From NCBI RefSeq assembly GCF_016019955.1, contig NZ_JAECRZ010000003.1, positions 232,892-296,891 of the forward strand: a stretch of DNA of 64,000 nt, read 5' to 3'. The translations under genes were made by a program, and so were the position numbers. Shown here one piece after another: positions 45,753 to 54,574 of the stretch. A model generated the notes under the pieces. The model saw only the letters and a program-made list of their open reading frames with translations. It did no database searches and was not told the DNA's origin. Each line of letters opens with the position of its first letter. Within the stretch, counting starts at the first letter, position 1. Source of the stretch: Thiosulfatihalobacter marinus (GTDB lineage: Bacteria > Pseudomonadota > Alphaproteobacteria > Rhodobacterales > Rhodobacteraceae).

Positions 45753-46993
45753 GCGCCCTGGTTCCGTTGCATCTGTTGCAAGCGCGCATCCAGTTGACGA
45801 ATGCCCGGCTGCATCAGGAAATCCGCCGTCAGGCGGGCATAGGCGGCCTCGGCCAAACGGCTGCGCAGCGCGGGATCCAGCGCAAGCCGTGACAGGGCGG
45901 CGGCAATTTCGGCAGGATCGTCCCCGGACAACACCCCATGTTGCCCGTCCGTAATGAACTCGGGTATCGCGGAAACCGGGGTCGACAACAGGCACAGCTT
46001 TTGCGACGCGGCCTCCATCAATACGTTTGGCAGCCCGTCACGGTCGCCATCGGCGGCAATCCGGCTGGGCAGAACAAAAACATCCGATCGCCGCATGGCC
46101 TCGATCACCTCGGGCTGATCACAGGCGCCGCGCCACGTGATCCTGCGGTCAATTCCCAGTTTGACAGCCTGCGCACGCAGTTGATCGCCAAGCTCCCCGC
46201 CCCCGATATGCTCCCATCGCCAGTCCAGGCCGGCGGGCAACTGCGCAAAGGCCTCCAGAAGGCGGTCAAAACCCTTCTTTTCCACAAGACGCCCCACGGA
46301 CAGAAACCGTATCACATCAGTTTCAGAGCGGGCTATCGGCGGGGCCGGAAAGCGCGTCAGGTCAAGCCCATGATAGATCAGTTCTACCCGCCCGGGCCGA
46401 TCGGCCAGTTCTTGCAGATGGCGCGCACCGACGCCGGTACAGGTGGCCAGGAACCGCGCGCCGTGGGTGGCATCCTGCAACTTTTCGCGCTTTTCCCATT
46501 CGGGCGATGTCCAGATGTCCTTGGCATGGGCCGATACCGCCCAGGGGGTGCCGCGAATAACGGCCGTGTAGCGGGCAACGGATGCCGGGGTGTGCAGGAA
46601 ATGGGCATAGATCGCCGCCGTGTCCCGTGGCATTTCGGCAGCCATCACACAAGCCTGCCCAAAGCGGCGCACGCGATTGCGGGTTGGATCGCGGCGCAAA
46701 TCGCGCATCCACAACCGGGCCGCGCGCCAGAACCCCTTGTGAAACATGGTGCGCAGCACGGCGCGCAGCACCCTGACCGGCTCTTGGTGCAGATATTCCG
46801 GCAGGTAGCGTACCCGGGCCTTCAACCGGTCATGCAGCGGGTGGCGCTTTTTGTCGGTCGGGAACCGCAAAGACCACAGATCCAGCTCATGGCCCGCCTC
46901 TTCCAACGCAACCAGTTCCTGGGCGATGAACGTCTCGGACAGGCGGGGCCAGCCCTTGACGACCACCGCCAGCTTGCGCGTTGTGGAAGTCAT
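45740..46993 (-). CDS. Glycosyltransferase family 4-type (colanic-acid WcaL-like)
   Basis: A 417-residue GT4 enzyme. The start VVVKGWPRLSETFIAQELVA is typical of WcaL/EpsD-like polysaccharide glycosyltransferases. The donor-binding part reads FLSVGRLVEKKGFDRLLEAF, and GLPNVLMEAASQKLCLLST contains the C-terminal glutamate region. ATG 46993 overlaps the preceding gene's stop by 4 nt. A 13-nt overlap with the next gene adds to the evidence for one transcript. Confidence 0.86.
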   Translation of the reverse strand: MTSTTRKLAVVVKGWPRLSETFIAQELVALEEAGHELDLWSLRFPTDKKRHPLHDRLKARVRYLPEYLHQEPVRVLRAVLRTMFHKGFWRAARLWMRDLRRDPTRNRVRRFGQACVMAAEMPRDTAAIYAHFLHTPASVARYTAVIRGTPWAVSAHAKDIWTSPEWEKREKLQDATHGARFLATCTGVGARHLQELADRPGRVELIYHGLDLTRFPAPPIARSETDVIRFLSVGRLVEKKGFDRLLEAFAQLPAGLDWRWEHIGGGELGDQLRAQAVKLGIDRRITWRGACDQPEVIEAMRRSDVFVLPSRIAADGDRDGLPNVLMEAASQKLCLLSTPVSAIPEFITDGQHGVLSGDDPAEIAAALSRLALDPALRSRLAEAAYARLTADFLMQPGIRQLDARLQQMQRNQGAWRD

Positions 46994-48228
46994 GCAACGC
47001 CTTGGGATTTCTCGAGCCCCAGCAGAGTTTGCGTCCGGCCCGACACAAAATCCAGTCCATCCAGCAACCCCGGCACAAAGGCCGAAGAGGGCCTGGCCTG
47101 TGTTGCGAGGCCACGAATGGCGGCAATCATGGATTCTGTCGTCAGACCGTCGCGGTTCCGATCCAGCACGCGCACAAGACCCAGCGCCTCGGCCTGGCTG
47201 GCGCGGATATATTGTTCCATGCGCGGGCGCGTGCGCGGCACGATCACCGCCGGTTTGTCAAAGCTCAGGACTTCGCAGAACGTGTTGTAGCCGCCCATGC
47301 AAACTATGCCCTGTGCACCCGCGAACAGGTTTTCCATCCGGCTTTCAAAACCCACGGCCTGGACCCGGCCATTCAGGCGGGCCACACGTTCCTCGAATTC
47401 GGCGCGCTGCGCGCCGGACAGGAAGGGGCCATAAACCAAAAGCGCGTTCGGCCCCAGCCCGGGGTCGCGCTCATAGGCGGACAGCACCAGATCGACCATC
47501 CCCGCCCCGTCACCTCCACCACCCGGTGTGACCAGGATATAGGGGTCCAAAGGCGCTTCTCCGTCCGGCAATTCTTCGCGCCGCAGATATCCGGTGAACT
47601 TCATGCGGGATCGGAAACTCGCGGAAAGGTTCAATCCGGCAGTCGGGTCACAAATTGACCGGAGGCCATAGACCCACGCTTCGTCATAGTAGGTTTCCGC
47701 CGCCTTCAGTGCCTCCTTGCGGTCCCATTCCACCGCCAACACCTCGGGATCGTCCAACACGTCGCGCAGTCCAAGAACGATACGCGCCTTGCGTTTGCGA
47801 CGCAGCCAGTCCAGTGCAGGCAGCAGCTCGCCACGAAACCCCGTGGGTTCCTTGTCGACAATCAGAAGGTCCGGATCGAAATGCTCGACCGTAGCCTTGA
47901 TCAGCCCGGCCCGGAGCGCGGTTGTTTCATCGATATGCAGGCCCAGCCGCTCGGACCGGTAATCGCCGTCCGGCGTCTTGGTCACGCCGGGAAGGCGGAT
48001 ATGGTCTACCCTTTCGGGGAACACAAAACGCCCCGCGACCGGCGAGCCGGTCATGATCAGGGCCGAAATACGCTCGTCCGCCTGCGTGATGGCACTGGCA
48101 AGCGCGCGCGACCGGCGCAGATGCCCAAGGCCATAGGTGTCATGGCTGTAAAACAGCACCCGAGGCGATGTGCCCAGGGTGCCATTGACGGCCATGGAAT
48201 ACGCTTCAGACAAATCTTCGCCCCGCAT
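46990..48228 (-). CDS. Predicted glycosyltransferase (MurG-like, COG4671 type)
   Basis: About 412 residues. The N-terminus VLFYSHDTYGLGHLRRSRAL has the GxGH motif of GT28-like enzymes, and the donor domain contains VTPGGGGDGAGMVDL and CMGGYNTFCEVLSFDKPAVI. Start uncertain: GTG 48231 and ATG 48228 are adjacent with weak ribosome sites, and ATG 48195 is possible. It follows the UDP-sugar dehydrogenase by about 9 nt. A second GxGH-type transferase is in the same operon, so the product likely contains at least two sugars added by this class. Confidence 0.82.
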   Translation of the reverse strand: MRGEDLSEAYSMAVNGTLGTSPRVLFYSHDTYGLGHLRRSRALASAITQADERISALIMTGSPVAGRFVFPERVDHIRLPGVTKTPDGDYRSERLGLHIDETTALRAGLIKATVEHFDPDLLIVDKEPTGFRGELLPALDWLRRKRKARIVLGLRDVLDDPEVLAVEWDRKEALKAAETYYDEAWVYGLRSICDPTAGLNLSASFRSRMKFTGYLRREELPDGEAPLDPYILVTPGGGGDGAGMVDLVLSAYERDPGLGPNALLVYGPFLSGAQRAEFEERVARLNGRVQAVGFESRMENLFAGAQGIVCMGGYNTFCEVLSFDKPAVIVPRTRPRMEQYIRASQAEALGLVRVLDRNRDGLTTESMIAAIRGLATQARPSSAFVPGLLDGLDFVSGRTQTLLGLEKSQGVA

Positions 48229-48237
48229 CACGCAAAT

Positions 48238-49515
48238 CTACAACCGCAAATCCGACTCGGATTTGGGCAATACCCCCTTGATATCGTAAAGCAAAGCTTC
48301 GGGTTTTCCGAGTGCCCTAATTGCCTCGCTGCCCATTTGGATAAAATCGGAATGTGCAACAGCAATCACGATGCCGTCATAGCTCCCGGCATCGGGTGCC
48401 GACACCGGCGCGATTCCGTATTCGCGCTGCACATCTTCCGCGTTTACATGCGGATCCCAGACATCCACCCGAGCAGAGTAACTTTGTAGCTCGTCCACGA
48501 TATCGGCCACGCGCGTGTTGCGGGTATCCGCGCAGTTTTCCTTGAACGCAAAGCCCAAGATCAAGACACGCGCGCGCACCGGATTTTCCTTGCGCGCCAG
48601 CATCGCCTTGATCAGTTCCTGCGCCACGTGACGGCCCATGTGATCATTGATCCGCCGTCCGGCCAGAATGACCTCGGGGTGATAGCCAAGCTGTTCGGCG
48701 CGAAAGGTCAGATAGTAGGGATCCACCCCGATACAATGCCCACCGACAAGGCCAGGGCGGAACGGAAGAAAGTTCCACTTGGTACCTGCCGCTTCAAGCA
48801 CCTCCAGCGTATCCAGACCAAGACGAGAGAAGATCAGGGCAAATTCATTGACCAGCGCAATGTTCAGATCGCGTTGCGTGTTCTCGATCACCTTGGCGGC
48901 TTCGGCCGTCTTGATCGAACTGGCTCGGTACAATCCCGCAGTGACAACAGGCGCATAGATCGCCTCGACCCGGTCTAACGTCGTGTCATCCTGGGCTGCG
49001 ATCACCTTGATCACACTTTCCAGAGAATGTTCGGCATCGCCCGGGTTCACCCGTTCGGGCGAATAGGCCAGCTTGATATCCCGGTACATGGCCAACCCGG
49101 TCGCCCGTTCCAGTTCGGCCCCGCAAACCTCTTCGGTCACACCAGGATAGACAGTGGATTCCAGGATCACCAGATCGCCGCTCGCCAAATGCGGCGCGAT
49201 GGTGGCGCAAGCCGAGCGCACCGGACCAAGATCCGGGGCTTTTGCATCGGTGATCGGGGTTGGGACCGAAATAATGTAAACGCTGGCGTCGCTCAGGTCG
49301 TGCGCCTTGTCCGAGAATCTGGCCCGGCTGGCCTGGATCGACTCGGGCACCACCTCGCCATTGGTGTCATGCCCGTCGCGCAACGCCTGCACATGCTGGC
49401 TGTCGGTATCAAAGCCAACTACGTCGAAACCAGCGCGGGACAGAGCCAGCGTCAATGGCAGCCCCACATAGCCCAGCCCCAAAACGGCAATTCTGTCGTG
49501 TTTCGTTTTGTCCAT
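48238..49515 (-). CDS. Nucleotide sugar dehydrogenase (UDP-N-acetylhexosamine 6-dehydrogenase-like)
   Basis: A 425-residue UDP-sugar dehydrogenase oxidising C6 of a nucleotide sugar to a uronic acid with two NAD+. Rossmann motif VLGLGYVGLP is at residues 11-20, the catalytic cysteine is Cys261 in GGHCIGVDPYYLT, and the lysine-containing LAYSPERVNPGD and KVIENTQRDLNIALVNEF are conserved. The pattern is closest to the WbpO/TviB type acting on UDP-GalNAc or UDP-GlcNAc. It is first in the operon (ATG 49515) and would supply an acidic amino-sugar donor for the downstream transferases. It is divergent from the mscS-type gene 217 bp away. Confidence 0.9.
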   Translation of the reverse strand: MDKTKHDRIAVLGLGYVGLPLTLALSRAGFDVVGFDTDSQHVQALRDGHDTNGEVVPESIQASRARFSDKAHDLSDASVYIISVPTPITDAKAPDLGPVRSACATIAPHLASGDLVILESTVYPGVTEEVCGAELERATGLAMYRDIKLAYSPERVNPGDAEHSLESVIKVIAAQDDTTLDRVEAIYAPVVTAGLYRASSIKTAEAAKVIENTQRDLNIALVNEFALIFSRLGLDTLEVLEAAGTKWNFLPFRPGLVGGHCIGVDPYYLTFRAEQLGYHPEVILAGRRINDHMGRHVAQELIKAMLARKENPVRARVLILGFAFKENCADTRNTRVADIVDELQSYSARVDVWDPHVNAEDVQREYGIAPVSAPDAGSYDGIVIAVAHSDFIQMGSEAIRALGKPEALLYDIKGVLPKSESDLRL

Positions 49516-49732
49516 GGGTTGCCCTGCCCCAACAGTGGATAGGTGTCTGTCCGGCTCTCTTCGTGCGCTACAGAACTTGGCAGGGATTGTCACGTGCAAA
49601 GGGAAATTTTCCAGCGCCGCTCTCCGGTGACAAGGTGTATTGCACCCGATACAGAGGTTCCTCCCGGGACGATCTGGATTTGCCCGTCTGGCAAAGTCAC
49701 TGTAGTGCTGAGGGAAACCTGGACAGGGATTC

Positions 49733-52090
49733 ATGACCGTGATGCGCCGTTTTACACTTGCCCTGCTGACAGTGATCCTCCTTCCGTTGCAATTTGCAGC
49801 GGCGCAAGCCACGAATGATCCAGCGCCCGCCGATCCCATGGCGCGGATTATCCGGGAAGCCTCCGAGGCCGGGATGAGCGTGATCATCCTTGATGCCGAA
49901 GGCAATCCCGCATCTGTCGAACCCAAGCCGGCCGCCCCAGGGCAGGCAGCGCAGGACAAGGCACAGAAAACGGCGTTGATGGAAGCGCAGTCCAAGGTTG
50001 ACGATTTTCGCGCGGTGCTCGCCAACCGGCTGGAGGCGTTACCCGCGGCGATCAACGAAGTGCTGTACATATTGCGCGCCAGTAGCCCGGACGGCACCAT
50101 TACCGCCTTTGTGCGCACCCTGATCTGGATGCTGGTTCTGTTGGGTGTGGGCATGGCGTTCGAACGGTATGTCTACGGGCCGAAGCTGGCAGGACGCTTC
50201 ATTGTCCCGTTGATCAAGGACACCCCCCAAGGCTATTCCGAGAAGCTGCCCTTTCTGGTGTACCGCTTTGTCGGTGGTGTCGTCGGCGCTGCAAGCTCGA
50301 TGCTGATTGCCTTTGTCCTGTGGCTGATCCTGCATGGCCCGGCCGAGGACACAGCGATCCGTTTTACCATCGTGACGATAAACGCCGCCTACGCACTGTG
50401 CCGGGTGGTGTCGCTGGCCTGGCGCATGATCCTGTCTCCCTATCTGGAACAATACCGCATTCCGGCGTTTTCGACGCCAGATGCGAAACGTCTGCACAAC
50501 TGGGCCTTTTCCATCGCGATACTGGATATTTGTTCCATGTTTCTTGGCGAATGGCTTAAGGAACTTGGGCTGAACTACGATGTTTACGCGTTGATGTCTC
50601 TGGCCCTGGCAATCGCGCTGGCAATGGCCAACATCGCCCTGGTTCTGGTCAACAAGCGGGCGATCTCGCGCGCGCTTCGAAATGGGCGGGCGCCGGAAAA
50701 TGTAAGCCCGCCGACCAGATGGATCAGCGTGTTGTGGGCCCCGGTCTTCATCCTCTACATACTGTACGGCACCGCTGAAATCGCATTTGACCTAGTGCTG
50801 GGGCAACCCACGTCGATCCCGTTGATTGCCGGAGCCTATTTCATTCTGACATCGATCGCGGTTGTCTATGCCACGATCAATTTCGCCATCGAGCGGTATT
50901 TCGCGCGGCGACGCGGGATGCGCAGCATGACGGAAACCGCCGAGGCGCTGCGCGACTCGGTCGCCGAATCCGATGGGAATTCAACGGATCAAGCCGAAGA
51001 ACTGCGGACGATCGAGCGGCTTCTGGATCACCGCCAGATCAGCACATTCGAAGATCTGGCGCGACGGGTTTCTGGAATCATCGCCGTTGTTGCGGGGCTT
51101 TACGCCGCGTTGCGCATCTTTGGGGCACAAGGCATCATGGCGACAGGCAACCAGGCGTCAGACCGGTTCCTGGATGTCGCGGTCATTATCTTCATCGGGT
51201 ACATCATCTTTCATGCCTTCCGCATCTGGGTCGACACCAAGATCCGAGAAGAACAGGGCGACGACTTGGACGAGGCCGAACTGGGCGACGAAGGCGGGGC
51301 CAACAGCGCCAGCCGCCTGGCCACCCTGCTGCCGCTGTTCCGCAGCGTGATCCTGCTGGTGATCATTGTGACCATCGCCCTGATTGCGCTGATGGAGCTG
51401 GGTGTCAACGTCAGCCCGCTTTTTGCCGGTGCGGGTGTTGTTGGCCTGGCGATCGGGTTCGGCGCGCAATCGTTGGTGCGCGACATCTTTTCCGGCGCGT
51501 TTTTCCTGTTCGATGACGCCTTCCGCAAAGGCGAATACATCGATATCGGCAGCGTCAAGGGTACCGTCGAGAAGATATCGGTCCGCTCGTTCCAGCTGCG
51601 CCATCACCTTGGGCCTCTGCACACGATCCCCTTTGGGGAAATCCAGTTTCTGACCAACTATTCAAGGGATTGGGTAATCATGAAACTGCCTTTGCGGGTG
51701 ACATACGACACCGATGTCGAGAAGGTGCGCAAACTGATCAAAACGCTGGGGATCGAGCTTCTGGACGATCCGACCATCGGGCACAACTTCATTCAGCCAT
51801 TGAAATCACAGGGCGTGGTCGAGATGCAGGACAGCGCCATGATCATCCGGGTAAAATTCATGACGAAACCCGGCGACCAGTGGTTGGTTCGCAAGAAAGT
51901 GTTCCAGGATATCCGCGACCTGTTCGAACGTGAGGGCATCAAGTTCGCCCATCGCGAAGTCACTGTGCGCCTGGCGGATGGCAACGCCGAAAACCTGTCC
52001 GAGCAACAGCGCGAGGCCATCACCGGGGCCGCGCAGGCCGCCATTGACGAGGATGATCTGATAGGCGACGAAGGCGGCGATGACCGCTGA
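49733..52090 (+). CDS. Large MscS family mechanosensitive channel
   Basis: A 785-residue channel protein. A signal peptide of about 25 residues (ending AAAQA) and a periplasmic region with a Pro/Ala-rich stretch come first. Several transmembrane segments follow between about residues 125 and 550. The MscS pore helix and beta domain follow (NVSPLFAGAGVVGLAIGFGA, DIFSGAFFLFDD, HTIPFGEIQFLTNYSRD). A soluble tail ends in acidic residues. Channels of this size (KefA/YbdG/MscK-like) release solutes on hypo-osmotic shock. It is divergent from the glycan operon and ends before a cluster of repeats. Start: ATG 49733, or ATG 49742 three codons later. Confidence 0.9.
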   Translation: MTVMRRFTLALLTVILLPLQFAAAQATNDPAPADPMARIIREASEAGMSVIILDAEGNPASVEPKPAAPGQAAQDKAQKTALMEAQSKVDDFRAVLANRLEALPAAINEVLYILRASSPDGTITAFVRTLIWMLVLLGVGMAFERYVYGPKLAGRFIVPLIKDTPQGYSEKLPFLVYRFVGGVVGAASSMLIAFVLWLILHGPAEDTAIRFTIVTINAAYALCRVVSLAWRMILSPYLEQYRIPAFSTPDAKRLHNWAFSIAILDICSMFLGEWLKELGLNYDVYALMSLALAIALAMANIALVLVNKRAISRALRNGRAPENVSPPTRWISVLWAPVFILYILYGTAEIAFDLVLGQPTSIPLIAGAYFILTSIAVVYATINFAIERYFARRRGMRSMTETAEALRDSVAESDGNSTDQAEELRTIERLLDHRQISTFEDLARRVSGIIAVVAGLYAALRIFGAQGIMATGNQASDRFLDVAVIIFIGYIIFHAFRIWVDTKIREEQGDDLDEAELGDEGGANSASRLATLLPLFRSVILLVIIVTIALIALMELGVNVSPLFAGAGVVGLAIGFGAQSLVRDIFSGAFFLFDDAFRKGEYIDIGSVKGTVEKISVRSFQLRHHLGPLHTIPFGEIQFLTNYSRDWVIMKLPLRVTYDTDVEKVRKLIKTLGIELLDDPTIGHNFIQPLKSQGVVEMQDSAMIIRVKFMTKPGDQWLVRKKVFQDIRDLFEREGIKFAHREVTVRLADGNAENLSEQQREAITGAAQAAIDEDDLIGDEGGDDR

Positions 52091-52129
52091 AAGGCGGTTC
52101 GATGGTTAACGGCCCTGTTTTGCAGATAT

Positions 52130-52173
52130 TCGCGCGTCGGTATCGCGTCGGTATTGCGTCCGCATCATGTCGG
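52130..52173 (-). repeat. 11-bp tandem repeat, copy C
   Basis: Read on the minus strand, the units are CCGACATGATG (52173-52163), CGGACGCAATA (52162-52152), CCGACGCGATA (52151-52141) and CCGACGCGCGA (52140-52130). The register is the same 11 bp as in copies A and B. It lies 40 nt after the mscS-type gene, beside the large palindrome cluster. Confidence 0.7.
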
Positions 52174-52221
52174 TCCGCACCCTTTTTTCGCCTGGCGTGA
52201 ACGCTACGACCCTCGTGTTAA

Positions 52222-52372
52222 CGGGGGCCAGCCCCCGCCGCCGCAAGCGGCGACTCCCCCGGGATATTTTCAGCCAAAAGAAGCATGGGCGGCCTTGGCT
52301 TCTTTTGGCAATAAATATCCCGGGGGGCTCCCGAGCTTGTCTCGGGAGGGGGGCAGCGCCCCCTCTTGGTTT
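52222..52372. repeat. Cluster of GC-rich palindromes between convergent genes
   Basis: Several hairpins in series. First is a GGGGGC/GCCCCC hairpin near 52223-52236. Next is a small GCCGC/GCGGC hairpin. A long one follows whose 28-nt arms (52257-52284 and 52298-52325) match at 25 positions around a 13-nt loop. Then CTCCCGAG (from 52328) pairs with CTCGGGAG, and the core GGGGGCAGCGCCCCC ends the series. The long arms contain CCAAAAGAAGC and its complement. It lies between the 3' ends of the mscS-type gene and the second oppC-like gene and may act as a bidirectional transcription end. Confidence 0.65.
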
Positions 52373-52388
52373 CTTTTTCAGGCGAAAC

Positions 52389-53540
52389 TCAGCTGCGGTT
52401 CGGATCAAGCGCGTCGCGCAGCCCGTCACCAAAGAAGTTGAAGGCAAGAACCACCACGATGATCGGCAGCATGGGGATGGCGGTCCAGGGATAGATCTCG
52501 ATCGACGCCAGGTTCTGCGCATCATTCAGCATGACTCCCCAGCTGACAGCCGGAGCGCGCAGGCCAAGGCCTAGGAATGACAGCGCGGTTTCCCCAAGGA
52601 TCATCGCGGGGATCGACAGGGTGGCCGACGCGATCAGGTGGCTGAGGAAGTTGGGCAGGAGGTGTTTTCTGATCACGCGGCCGGGTTTCGCGCCCATCAT
52701 CTCGGCGGCGCGCACGAATTCCTCTTCGCGTAGGGACAGGAATTTACTTCGCACCGCGCGGGCCAATCCTGGCCAGTCGAGAATTCCCAGGATGATCGAG
52801 ATGATGAAGAACACCGAGACCGGCCCCCAATGCGAGGGCACCGCGGCCGAAAGCGCGAGCCAGAGCGGCAACTCGGGCAGGCTTCGCAGGATTTCGATCA
52901 CCCGGTTGATGATCCAGTCCAGGAAGCCGCCGAAATACCCGGCGATGGAGCCAAGTACGATACCAATCACGAAAGACACGGTGATACCGACAAGGCCGAC
53001 GGTCAGCGACAGTTGCGCCCCGTAGAAGATCCGGCTGAACACGTCGCGGCCCAACCTGTCGGACCCCCACAGGAAAATGGTGGCACCCTCGGGGGCGCAG
53101 AAAAGGCGGGTGTTGGCCTTGAACAGGCCGGCAAAGCGGTAATCCGAGCCTTCGCAGAAAAACTCCAGCCTGGCCGGCTTGTCGGTGTCGGGCACGTATT
53201 CCCAGGCGAACTCTTCCAGGTTCATTTGGGCAGTGGTTTCATAAACGTAGGGTCCGATGAATTTGCCGTCGTAAAAGAACCGCACCATCTGGGGCGGGTG
53301 ATACAGATAATCCTCCAGCCGCTCGTTGGGTGTGTAGGGCGAGATGAACCCGGCGAAGGGCAGGATCAGGTAGGAGAACAGAAGAAACAGCCCCGCCACC
53401 AGGCCCAGCCGGTGCTGTTTGAAACGCAGCCACAGAAGCCGGGTGTTGGACATGTCCAGCTCGGCGTGGCGCACCTCGGCACCGGTATCGCGTTCATAGG
53501 GGGTGTCATCAACATACCGTCCGTCGGGCAAGGTGGTCAT
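52389..53540 (-). CDS. Peptide-type ABC transporter permease (OppC-like, with periplasmic insert), system 2
   Basis: A 383-residue permease. After TM1 (about residues 38-58) there is a polar insert of about 100 residues with a pair of cysteines (FFCEGS; LFCAPEG). The OppC entry GSDRLGRDVFSRIFYG and later membrane segments with the EAA loop RAAEMMGAKPGRVIRKHLLP follow. It matches system 1 (30595-31749) in length and layout, showing the two operons belong to one subfamily. It is last in the operon and overlaps the OppB-like gene by 4 nt. It ends next to the palindrome cluster. Confidence 0.88.
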   Translation of the reverse strand: MTTLPDGRYVDDTPYERDTGAEVRHAELDMSNTRLLWLRFKQHRLGLVAGLFLLFSYLILPFAGFISPYTPNERLEDYLYHPPQMVRFFYDGKFIGPYVYETTAQMNLEEFAWEYVPDTDKPARLEFFCEGSDYRFAGLFKANTRLFCAPEGATIFLWGSDRLGRDVFSRIFYGAQLSLTVGLVGITVSFVIGIVLGSIAGYFGGFLDWIINRVIEILRSLPELPLWLALSAAVPSHWGPVSVFFIISIILGILDWPGLARAVRSKFLSLREEEFVRAAEMMGAKPGRVIRKHLLPNFLSHLIASATLSIPAMILGETALSFLGLGLRAPAVSWGVMLNDAQNLASIEIYPWTAIPMLPIIVVVLAFNFFGDGLRDALDPNRS

Positions 53541-54568
53541 TTCTCACGCCCTCCGAAGCGAATGCGGGGATCGAGCAATGCCAACAGCACATCCGACACG
53601 AGTGTTCCAATCAGGGTAAGCAGGGCCACGAACATCAGCACGAAAGCCGACAGGAACAGATCCTGCGATTTCAACGCCGTCAGAAGCACGGGACCGATGG
53701 TTTGCAGGCCCAGCACCACCGACACCAGAACCGAGCCGGATACCAGCGAGGGCAGCAACGTGCCGATATCGGCCACGAAGGGATTGAACGCGACGCGAAG
53801 CGGGTATTTCACCAGCATCGCGCTTTCTTTCATGCCCTTGGCGCGGGCGGTTTCGACATAGGGTTTGCCCAATTCGTCCAGCAGGTTGGCGCGCAGGCGC
53901 TGCATCATGGCCGCGGCACCGGATGTCCCGATGACGAAGGTGGGAATGATCAGGTGGACCAGGACCGATTTCATCTTTTCAAATGTCATCGGCTCGCCTT
54001 CGAATTTCGGGTCCATCAGCCCGCCGATAGGCAGATTCAGGTACCGGTTGCCGTAGTAGAACAGGATCAGCGCCAGCAGGAAGTTGGGCGTGGCAAGCCC
54101 GAGGTAGCCGACAAAGGCCGAGGTATAATCGATCCACGTCTTGGAGCGGGCCGCCGCGATGACGCCCAATGGGAGCGCGATGGCATAGATGAACAGCACG
54201 GCGGCAAGGTTCACCAGCACAGTCATCCACAGCGCCCCGCCCACCAGATCGGCAACCGGTTTGTCGAATTCGAAAGACCAGCCGAACTCCCCCTGGATCA
54301 TCCCGGCAAATCCGTAGGGGCCGGGCAGAAACCCCATCCAGATCATGTATTGTTTCCACAGCGGTTGATCGAGCGAGTATTCGCGGCGCAAAAACTCGGC
54401 CTTGTCGATACCCGAGGACTGCCCGGTGGCGCGCAATTCATTGATCTGGTTGGACAGGTAGTCGCCCGGTGGCAGGTTGATGATGATGAAGATCATCACC
54501 GACACCACCAAAAGGGTGATCAGCATGGTCACAAGTCGAAAGACTGCAAAGCGCAGTATGGCCATCAT
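53537..54568 (-). CDS. Peptide-type ABC transporter permease (OppB-like), system 2
   Basis: A 343-residue OppB-like permease. TM1 reads FRLVTMLITLLVVSVMIFII. A long first periplasmic loop carries DYLSNQINELRATGQ and EYSLDQPLWKQYMIW, and the EAA-type loop is YVETARAKGMKESAMLVKYP. Tandem ATGs lie at 54568 and 54565. It follows the binding-protein gene by 6 nt and overlaps the OppC-like gene. Together the two permeases form the channel of the second importer. Confidence 0.88.
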   Translation of the reverse strand: MMAILRFAVFRLVTMLITLLVVSVMIFIIINLPPGDYLSNQINELRATGQSSGIDKAEFLRREYSLDQPLWKQYMIWMGFLPGPYGFAGMIQGEFGWSFEFDKPVADLVGGALWMTVLVNLAAVLFIYAIALPLGVIAAARSKTWIDYTSAFVGYLGLATPNFLLALILFYYGNRYLNLPIGGLMDPKFEGEPMTFEKMKSVLVHLIIPTFVIGTSGAAAMMQRLRANLLDELGKPYVETARAKGMKESAMLVKYPLRVAFNPFVADIGTLLPSLVSGSVLVSVVLGLQTIGPVLLTALKSQDLFLSAFVLMFVALLTLIGTLVSDVLLALLDPRIRFGGREK

Positions 54569-54574
54569 GCGCTC

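Noticed and set aside
52257-52325. Insertion sequence ends or MITE at the long palindrome
   Set aside because: No target-site duplication or transposase is visible, and similar single arms appear elsewhere without the partner arm. It fits an interspersed hairpin repeat better.
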